DNA of 8,670 nt, taken from an uncultured Pseudobdellovibrionaceae bacterium (GTDB lineage Bacteria; Bdellovibrionota; Bdellovibrionia; Bdellovibrionales; Bdellovibrionaceae). The DNA lies in contig CALCCV010000321.1 in the NCBI GenBank assembly GCA_937900305.1, forward strand, positions 1-8,670. The letters are read 5' to 3'. The translations under genes were made by a program, and so were the position numbers. Positions 1 through 5,132 of this stretch are shown here, one piece after another (position 1 is the first letter of the stretch; every line of letters starts with the position of its first letter). The notes beneath the pieces were generated by a model, which was given only the letters and a program-made list of their open reading frames with translations, was not told where the DNA came from and ran no database searches.

Positions 1-1037
1 TCGATTCCCACTAAGCCAATAAAAATTAGAACTTTAGGATTGCGTCCCGACTGAAGACTTTTGCCTATGAAAGGCATCATCAGGGCCGTCAAAATTGATC
101 CTGGGATAAACATTTCGCCAATCTGAGTGGCATCGTAATGAAAAGTTCGCCCCAGAAATATAGGCAACAAGAAAACTAGTGCGTAAAGAAAAAAACCCAG
201 GCCGGACATCAAGAGAATCCCATTTCTCACTACGGATTCTTTAAACAGCCTGACGTTGATGATTGGATTTTCAACTCGCAACTCCCACCAAACAAAAGCG
301 GGCAAACTAAATACAGCGATCAACGTGTTGATCAAAATTGTTTTCGAATCAAACCATCCGTCCGACTCTCCCCGCTCTAGAATGTATTGCAAACACCCCA
401 CTCCTGCGACCAATAGCCCCAAACCCACACTGTCGAGAGAACGTTTTTTCTTTTCGCCACCGGCCTCATCGGAATGATAACTGGGATTGCGAATCACACT
501 GAGTCCGACAAAAAAAGCGAGCAACCCGAGCGGCAAATTGATATTAAAAATCATTCGCCAGCCAAATTGGTCCGTCAGATAGCCACCCATCACGGGTCCA
601 AGAGTGGGCCCGATCATGACACTCATTCCAAAAATTGCGCCGGCCATGCCTGCTTTTTCTTTTGGGAACTGCTCGTAAATCAAAGTCTGAGAGGTTGGCA
701 AAAGTGCGCCACCCGCTAATCCTTGCAAGATTCGAAATAAAGTTAGAGTCAATAGGTTTGGAGCCAATCCACACGCCACGGAAGCGATCGTGAAGAGGAC
801 GATGCAACCTAAAAAATATTGGCGGCGACCGATTCGCTCACCCAGCCACGCCGACACAGGAAGGATAATGGCATTGGCGATCGCGTATCCCGTGATAACC
901 ATGCTGATGTCTTCTAATGTGGCCCCAAGATTGCCCATCATCGTGGGCAAGGCAACGTTGACAATCGACGTATCAATGATTTCCAACAGCGATGCCAACA
1001 CGGCGACGAAGATGATCAGATAATTAGGACCCTTCAT
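1..1037 (-). CDS. emrB: EmrB/QacA-type (DHA2) drug:proton antiporter, C-terminal part cut by the window edge
   Basis: This is the inner-membrane pump of a tripartite efflux system, expected to expel hydrophobic drugs or toxic compounds using the proton gradient. The ATG at 1037 opens a frame of 345 codons that runs off the left edge without a stop; family members have about 500 residues and 14 membrane segments, so roughly two thirds is present. Visible family signatures are the first-helix motif IIDTSIVNVALP (residues 20-31, with Asp22), motif A GERIGRRQ (67-73), and motif C with GPTLGP (143-148) followed by GGYLTDQFGWR. A cytoplasmic charged stretch GGEKKKRS lies at 193-200, and LERGESDGWF (220-229) is also typical of DHA2 proteins. 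A G-rich GGGGG lies 4-8 bases upstream of the start as a weak ribosome site. It sits 32 bases after the adaptor gene and is the last visible gene of the operon. The substrate cannot be deduced. Confidence 0.93.
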   Translation of the reverse strand, partial: MKGPNYLIIFVAVLASLLEIIDTSIVNVALPTMMGNLGATLEDISMVITGYAIANAIILPVSAWLGERIGRRQYFLGCIVLFTIASVACGLAPNLLTLTLFRILQGLAGGALLPTSQTLIYEQFPKEKAGMAGAIFGMSVMIGPTLGPVMGGYLTDQFGWRMIFNINLPLGLLAFFVGLSVIRNPSYHSDEAGGEKKKRSLDSVGLGLLVAGVGCLQYILERGESDGWFDSKTILINTLIAVFSLPAFVWWELRVENPIINVRLFKESVVRNGILLMSGLGFFLYALVFLLPIFLGRTFHYDATQIGEMFIPGSILTALMMPFIGKSLQSGRNPKVLIFIGLVGI

Positions 1038-1069
1038 AAACCCCCAACCAAAATTTCAAATTTGGCTGC

Positions 1070-1918
1070 CTAGTGTTTTGAAATCTTCACTTCGGCCGAG
1101 AGGCCCACTCGCAGATCTTCAGTGTCCGCGTCAGTTAAATCTACGAGTTCGATTTTCACAGGAACGCGCTGAACCACTTTCGTAAAGTTTCCCGTGGCGT
1201 TATCGGGCGGGAGAAGTGCAAACGTCGAACCGGTGGCCGCACTGATCACGGAAACCTTACCGGTGAAAGATTTTCGGGAAACGGCATCGACTTTGACATC
1301 AACGTGCGCACCAATACGAATTTTCTCAATATCGGTCTCTTTAAAATTGGCGGTCACCCATCTTCCTTCGGAGCTAACAAATCCCAAGAGCGGCACTCCT
1401 GGCGATGCCAATTGACCAACCTCAACCGATTTCCGAGCGATGTAGCCATTCGTCGGCGCACGAATTTTGGAATTTTGTAAGTTCAACTCCGCTTGCGAAA
1501 CCTGTGCTGACAAAGCTTCAAATTTAGCCCGAACTTCTGAGAGACCGGCAGAGGCCGTATCGAACTGCTGCTGAGACACGGCACCTTTACTGTACAAAGA
1601 TTGCAACCGTTGCGAGTTGCGATCCGCATCTTTGCGACGGGCCTCAATCGATGTGAGCTCGCCCTTAACTTGGGTGAGCGTGTTTTCAAAATCTCGACTA
1701 TCGATTTCGACTAAGACTTCGCCAGCTTTCACCTTTTGGCCTTCGACCACCGAAACTGTCTTCACGTAGCCGCCGACTTTCGCGGACATCATCAGTGTAT
1801 GGGCCTCGACTTGTGCGTTGTCGGTGGTGACGTAGGTGAGATACTCATAGATAAAATACCCAAACAATACGATAGCGGCGACGCCAATCCCCGCAAAAAT
1901 TTTATTTTTCCTGTTCAT
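1070..1918 (-). CDS. emrA: EmrA/HlyD-family periplasmic membrane-fusion protein of the efflux pump
   Basis: This adaptor links the inner-membrane EmrB-type pump to the outer-membrane channel. It has 282 residues. A short cytoplasmic N-terminus is followed by one membrane anchor (about residues 7-27). The lipoyl-like half-motif YVTTDNAQVEAH (29-40) and GGYVKTVSVVEGQKVKAGEVLV (49-70) come next. An alpha-helical hairpin (about 75-150) leads into the second lipoyl half KIRAPTNGYIARKSVEVGQL (151-170). The beta-barrel region carries LLPPDNATGNFTKVVQRVPV (235-254), which is close to an EmrA fingerprint. The start at 1918 is supported by GAGAG just upstream. It lies 41 bases after the channel gene and 32 before the pump gene, so co-transcription is likely. 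At 282 residues it is clearly shorter than E. coli EmrA (about 390), mostly through a shorter helical hairpin. Confidence 0.95.
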   Translation of the reverse strand: MNRKNKIFAGIGVAAIVLFGYFIYEYLTYVTTDNAQVEAHTLMMSAKVGGYVKTVSVVEGQKVKAGEVLVEIDSRDFENTLTQVKGELTSIEARRKDADRNSQRLQSLYSKGAVSQQQFDTASAGLSEVRAKFEALSAQVSQAELNLQNSKIRAPTNGYIARKSVEVGQLASPGVPLLGFVSSEGRWVTANFKETDIEKIRIGAHVDVKVDAVSRKSFTGKVSVISAATGSTFALLPPDNATGNFTKVVQRVPVKIELVDLTDADTEDLRVGLSAEVKISKH

Positions 1919-1959
1919 ACACTCTCATTTCGATCCGCTACGACCAATTTACAATGAAT

Positions 1960-3387
1960 CTATAAAAATTTATAAAATTGTTTACCAGTTGCCAGTTCTA
2001 AATTGCCAAGGGCTTCGACCGCGCCAACTTGAGCGTTGATCATGCTCGCCTGCGCACGATACAACTCGGCCTCTCCGTCTAACAAATCTGTATTTGTTCG
2101 CACTCCCACCCGATGACCTTCACGTGCCAAACGCAAACTTTCTTTCGCCTTTTGAATATCAGCCAGTCGAGATTTATAGACTGAGCAAAAGTATAAAAAT
2201 TTCCTCTTCCAAAACCCCACATCTTGCTTGGCTTTCAAGCTCGCTTGTTGAGTGATTTTTTCAAGTTGAATTTTTTGTTCAATGGCCTCATGGGCTCGAG
2301 CTGTCGACGCAAAACCATCAAAAAAGCTCCATGTCAAAGCCAGGTAGACTTGGTAAGCTTCCCGAAAGTTTTCTGGGTCGTCAAAGCGATCGTTTCGATT
2401 GTTGTAATACTGATAGATGCCACCCAAGCTAACTTTGGGAAACCAATGCCGTTGCGCCGCCGAATCCAAACGGTCTAAAGCCTCAACTTTTCCGCGCAAG
2501 GCCTTTAAATCAGATCGTCCCACAAAACCTTCGACATCCACCGAGCGAACCAGATCCTCAGTCAGCACCGGCAGAGATCCGTCAAGATGAGCGATCTCCT
2601 CGAGACCTAAAATTTCTGCCAAATGTCCGCGGGCATTTTCGACATTATCAGTCGCATTTAACAACTCCGATTGAGATTCAGAGACCTGGACCTCAACCCT
2701 CAAGACATCGTAGTTGGTAGAAATGCCAGCCTTCTTGAAAAGATTCACATCCTTCAGATGATCTTGCAGCGTCTTTGCATTTTGATTAGCGACGTCCATA
2801 AGAATCTGAGCCGCCAGTGTTTTGTAATACTGAAGTGCCACTTCGCGCACCATCTGAAACTGAGCCCACTCGAGATCTTGGCGAGCGGCGGTCTCTTGCA
2901 GTTGGGCACTTCGCCATCGTTGAGTGCTCGCCCCGCCATCGAATAACAAATACTGAGCATTCAAGGAGTAATTTGTGGTCGGCAAGATCTGAGGAATGCT
3001 CGTGGGATTTCCGCCAAATGCAATATCTGTCAAAACGTACTTCTTATCGAGAAGGTAGTTGATGGATCCACTCAACGTCGGCATATATGTCGCAAAGGCT
3101 TCGGTGGTTTTCCATTCCGCTTCGCGATGGGCCGACGCGACCTTTTGAATTTTCGGAGAGGCCTCAACGGCCATACGAATTGCTTCTTCCAGTCGCAAAT
3201 TTGCAGCAGAAATTGGCGGGGCAGATTCAGTCGAAGATTCTAATCTCTTCGCACCCTCGCTCGCAGACAGAGTCTCAAAATGAGTTTCGGCACTTTTCTC
3301 AACTGGTATTTCGGCGGCTGAAGACTGGGAGGCAACAACGAAGACAAGCAACGCTAGCGAAAGATATGCGGCACGAAGATTTGGCAT
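1960..3387 (-). CDS. TolC-family outer-membrane efflux channel protein
   Basis: This is the outer-membrane exit duct of the pump, 475 residues from the start I prefer. The frame is open for 50 codons further upstream (to 3537), but ATG 3387 is chosen because AAGGGG lies 8 bases upstream and because the protein then begins with a classical signal peptide (MPNLRAAYL, hydrophobic core LALLVFVVA, cleavage near SSA/AE at residues 22-25). The longer reading would bury that signal and overlap the divergent regulator. Two outer-membrane efflux repeats are visible: the first from about residue 64 (LRLEEAIRMAVEASP) with the strand QYLLFDGG near 145-152, the second from about 285 with LTWSFFDGF near 351-359. 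Near the C-terminus is GVRTNTDLLDGEAELYRAQ (428-446), typical of the family. Residues 26-60 are a polar Ser/Glu/Ala-rich linker. It is the first gene of the efflux operon and is probably repressed by the divergent MarR protein. Confidence 0.93.
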   Translation of the reverse strand: MPNLRAAYLSLALLVFVVASQSSAAEIPVEKSAETHFETLSASEGAKRLESSTESAPPISAANLRLEEAIRMAVEASPKIQKVASAHREAEWKTTEAFATYMPTLSGSINYLLDKKYVLTDIAFGGNPTSIPQILPTTNYSLNAQYLLFDGGASTQRWRSAQLQETAARQDLEWAQFQMVREVALQYYKTLAAQILMDVANQNAKTLQDHLKDVNLFKKAGISTNYDVLRVEVQVSESQSELLNATDNVENARGHLAEILGLEEIAHLDGSLPVLTEDLVRSVDVEGFVGRSDLKALRGKVEALDRLDSAAQRHWFPKVSLGGIYQYYNNRNDRFDDPENFREAYQVYLALTWSFFDGFASTARAHEAIEQKIQLEKITQQASLKAKQDVGFWKRKFLYFCSVYKSRLADIQKAKESLRLAREGHRVGVRTNTDLLDGEAELYRAQASMINAQVGAVEALGNLELATGKQFYKFL

Positions 3388-3463
3388 GGTTCGGACCCCT
3401 TGAAGCTCATTCATCTCAAAATATAGTTGATTATGCAAACTATTTCGCGCGAAACTATTTTGG
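3388..3463. promoter_or_regulatory. Divergent promoter/operator region between channel gene and marR-type gene
   Basis: This 76-base space must hold promoters for both directions. It contains half-sites ATAGTT at 3423-3428 and the inverted AACTAT at 3438-3443, giving a 21-base dyad (3423-3443) with a 9-base centre. A second AAACTAT lies at 3452-3458 in direct orientation to the first, so AAACTATTT occurs twice, 15 bases apart. Between them is the perfect 12-base palindrome TTTCGCGCGAAA (3443-3454). Dyads of this size are the usual target of dimeric MarR proteins. On the minus strand TATATT (3425-3420) is a plausible -10 for the efflux operon and overlaps the dyad edge, which would fit repression by blocking polymerase. 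I find no good -35 for either direction. The operator role is inferred. Confidence 0.6.
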
Positions 3464-3979
3464 ATGAAAGCAAAACGAAAGTCTGGTTCTATCTCGCCAC
3501 TCTCCTCTGAAACCAAAGGGTTTACAGAAACCTGCAATCTTCAGATTCATCCCGAAATGAAGGATTTTTTGGGATACTGCCTATTCAAGCTCGCATTGAG
3601 AATTCGCACTCACATCAACGAATCGGTGGCCAAATATGAAATAGTCGCTCCTCAGTGTGCAATTTTATCGCTGATTGACTCTCACGGTCCCCTGACCCAA
3701 GTGGAAATCGGGGCGTTCTTAGGGATCGACAAAGCCACCATGGTCAGATTTTTAGATGGACTTGAAGAAAATGGCTTTGTTGTTCGCGAAACTCACGCCA
3801 AAGACCGAAGAGCCAAAGTTCTACGCACAACGCCGACAGGAAAAAAGGTACTGGAAAAAGTTCACCGACTGCGCAAAGAAGCCGAAAGCAATATTCTTTC
3901 TCCGCTCACTGGGCCTGAGCAAAAAAAATTGCGCGCACTCATTGCAAAGTTGGTTTTACAAACGCAAAGTCCGTTCTGA
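3464..3979 (+). CDS. MarR-family winged-helix transcriptional regulator
   Basis: This is a dimeric DNA-binding repressor, probably of the divergent efflux operon and of itself, released by a small ligand or oxidation. It has 171 residues from ATG 3464. The dimerisation helices are about residues 34-60 and 133-168. The winged helix covers about 74-130: GPLTQVEIGAFLGI (helices 2-3), recognition helix DKATMVRFLDGLEENGFV (89-106), then a wing with the family DxR motif HAKDRRAKVLRTTPTGKKVL (111-130). The start is uncertain. ATG 3464 has only TTTTGG upstream, and ATG 3557 (140 residues, nearer the usual length) has no ribosome site and leaves just four residues before the first helix. I keep 3464. 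Cysteines at 24, 39 and 65 could be redox sensors, which is speculation. The ligand is unknown. Confidence 0.92.
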   Translation: MKAKRKSGSISPLSSETKGFTETCNLQIHPEMKDFLGYCLFKLALRIRTHINESVAKYEIVAPQCAILSLIDSHGPLTQVEIGAFLGIDKATMVRFLDGLEENGFVVRETHAKDRRAKVLRTTPTGKKVLEKVHRLRKEAESNILSPLTGPEQKKLRALIAKLVLQTQSPF

Positions 3980-4008
3980 AATCTATATGAACCGCGTGGC
4001 AAAACCTG

Positions 4009-4043
4009 ATTCAGTGAATTCACTCAATGATTGCCGGCGCAAT
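4009..4043. promoter_or_regulatory. Palindrome cluster upstream of the disulfide-oxidoreductase promoter
   Basis: AGTGAATTCACT at 4013-4024 is a perfect 12-base palindrome. It extends outward to 4009-4028 with ATT/AAT arms and a single mismatched pair (C4012/C4025), making a 20-base near-perfect dyad. A second small dyad, ATTGC-CGGC-GCAAT, occupies 4030-4043 and touches the -35 box. Neither is followed by a T-run, so a terminator for the regulator gene is unlikely. The position just upstream of the -35 suits an activator or repressor site. The protein that binds is unknown. Confidence 0.4.
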
Positions 4044-4072
4044 TGACAAAGATCCTTGCGAACGAAAGAATA
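4043..4072 (+). promoter_or_regulatory. Sigma70-type promoter for the thiol-disulfide oxidoreductase gene
   Basis: A consensus -35 box TTGACA at 4043-4048 is followed after 17 bases by AAGAAT (4066-4071), which matches four of six -10 positions. Transcription would start near 4079, leaving about 20 bases of leader with AGGAG at 4088-4092, seven bases before the ATG at 4100. This gives the gene its own promoter, independent of the regulator gene upstream. Confidence 0.55.
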
Positions 4073-4099
4073 CCGAAACTGAATTCGCAGGAGAATTTT

Positions 4100-4879
4100 A
4101 TGAAAAAACTTTTATGGATCCCGAGCGCCCTTATTTTAGGCATCGTCGTTAGCTGCGCGCCCAATTCACAGCAACTCAAAAAAACTCTCGAAGAAGATCC
4201 GAGCATCGTTCTGAACGTCATCGAAAAACATCCCGAGCAATTCATGGATGCACTCAATAAGGCTGCCCGTGGGTCTCAAGAAAAACAACAGCGCGCTGAA
4301 ATGGAGCGCGAAGAAAAAGGACGCGACGAAGAGTTTGCCAATCCATTGAAACCCGATGTTCCAGCCGACCGATTGATCTTTGGCAAACCCACTGCGGCAG
4401 TTACGATCGTTGAGTATTCAGATTTTGAATGCCCCTATTGCTCACGCGGGTACCAAACGATGAAGCAGGTTTTGGCAGAATATCCAAATGACGTAAAGAT
4501 CGTCTTCAAACACCTGCCTTTGGACTTTCATCCTAAAGCCCTTCCTGCCGCAAAAATGTTTGAAGCCATCGCATTGCAAGATCCCAAAAAAGCAGAGAAG
4601 TTTCACGACACCATCTTTCAAAATCAAGAGAAGTTGAAAGAAAAAGGACCGGCCTACATGAATCAAGTCGCGAAATCTCTAGGCCTTGACATGAAAAAAC
4701 TCGAAAAAGATGCTGAAAGCCCTGCAATTTTGGCAAAGATCCAAGCCGACGTAGATGAAGCGAAAAAATTTGGCATCAGCGGAACTCCAGGTTTTATCAT
4801 TAACGGAGTTTCTTTGCGGGGGGCGTACCCTTTCCCTGAGTTCAAAAAAATCATCGATCGCCATTTGGCCAAAAAATAG
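4100..4879 (+). CDS. Lipoprotein thiol-disulfide oxidoreductase (DsbA/DsbG/ScsC-like, thioredoxin fold)
   Basis: This is an envelope enzyme that makes or shuffles disulfide bonds in secreted proteins. It has 259 residues from ATG 4100. The frame is open 23 codons further up (to 4031), but AGGAG at 4088-4092 and the signal sequence MKKLLWIPSA support 4100. A lipobox VVSC puts lipid on Cys19, and Ala20 follows, so outer-membrane sorting is expected. Residues 24-58 form a predicted helical segment (LKKTLEEDPSIVLNVIEKHP) like the N-terminal oligomerisation region of ScsC-type proteins. A charged Glu/Lys/Arg linker follows (59-80). The thioredoxin-like domain covers about 92-256, with active site CPYC (Cys111, Cys114) after EYSDFE and a cis-proline loop SGTPGF (Thr229-Pro230). 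CPYC with Thr before the cis-Pro resembles DsbC/DsbG/ScsC isomerases more than E. coli DsbA, so isomerase activity is possible but not shown. It lies 253 bases upstream of a cysteine-rich lipoprotein that could be a substrate. Confidence 0.92.
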   Translation: MKKLLWIPSALILGIVVSCAPNSQQLKKTLEEDPSIVLNVIEKHPEQFMDALNKAARGSQEKQQRAEMEREEKGRDEEFANPLKPDVPADRLIFGKPTAAVTIVEYSDFECPYCSRGYQTMKQVLAEYPNDVKIVFKHLPLDFHPKALPAAKMFEAIALQDPKKAEKFHDTIFQNQEKLKEKGPAYMNQVAKSLGLDMKKLEKDAESPAILAKIQADVDEAKKFGISGTPGFIINGVSLRGAYPFPEFKKIIDRHLAKK

Positions 4880-5132
4880 TTGGATGATGACCGAATCCGT
4901 AACTACGAATTGCGGATGCCGGCGCTTCAAGATGAAACAAGTGATCATTTCCTCGACAGAATATTGAAAGTTCCGAAGCGGAGAAATTCAGATTTTGACG
5001 AAATTTGAGACTGCAATTACGAACCAGTGTCAATGACTCGACTCCTTCGCTACCATAAAAGCAGGTGGTTCAAGACCGCCTGAATTTTGGTCCGAGCACA
5101 CCTTTTTGCTTTGATCAGCTGGGGGATTTGAA
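4880..5132 (+). promoter_or_regulatory. Intergenic region upstream of the Ig/VWA lipoprotein gene, with possible promoter and hairpin
   Basis: No gene is supported in this 253-base gap. TTGACG at 4995-5000 followed 17 bases later by TACGAA (5018-5023) is a weak promoter candidate for the downstream lipoprotein gene. A hairpin with an 8-pair stem, CAGGTGGT/ACCGCCTG with one G-T pair and a 5-base loop, lies at 5062-5082 and is followed by AATTTT. It could be a weak terminator of the oxidoreductase transcript or a leader structure of the next gene. GGGGGA at 5121-5126, six bases before ATG 5133, is the ribosome site that fixes the start of the lipoprotein. Confidence 0.3.

Noticed and set aside
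3087..3467. 126-codon plus-strand frame opposite the TolC-family gene
   Set aside because: It is antisense to a well-supported gene and its composition is non-coding.
3388..3537. Extension of the TolC-family frame to 3537 (525 residues)
   Set aside because: It hides a classical signal peptide 50 residues inside the protein, overlaps the divergent regulator and lacks a ribosome site; ATG 3387 has AAGGGG upstream.
3756..4046. 96-codon plus-strand frame inside the MarR-type gene
   Set aside because: It is a Lys/Phe-rich shifted reading of the regulator with no ribosome site or family pattern.
4031..4099. Upstream start at 4031 for the oxidoreductase
   Set aside because: It would put 23 extra residues before a lipoprotein signal and lies upstream of the likely promoter; AGGAG favours ATG 4100.
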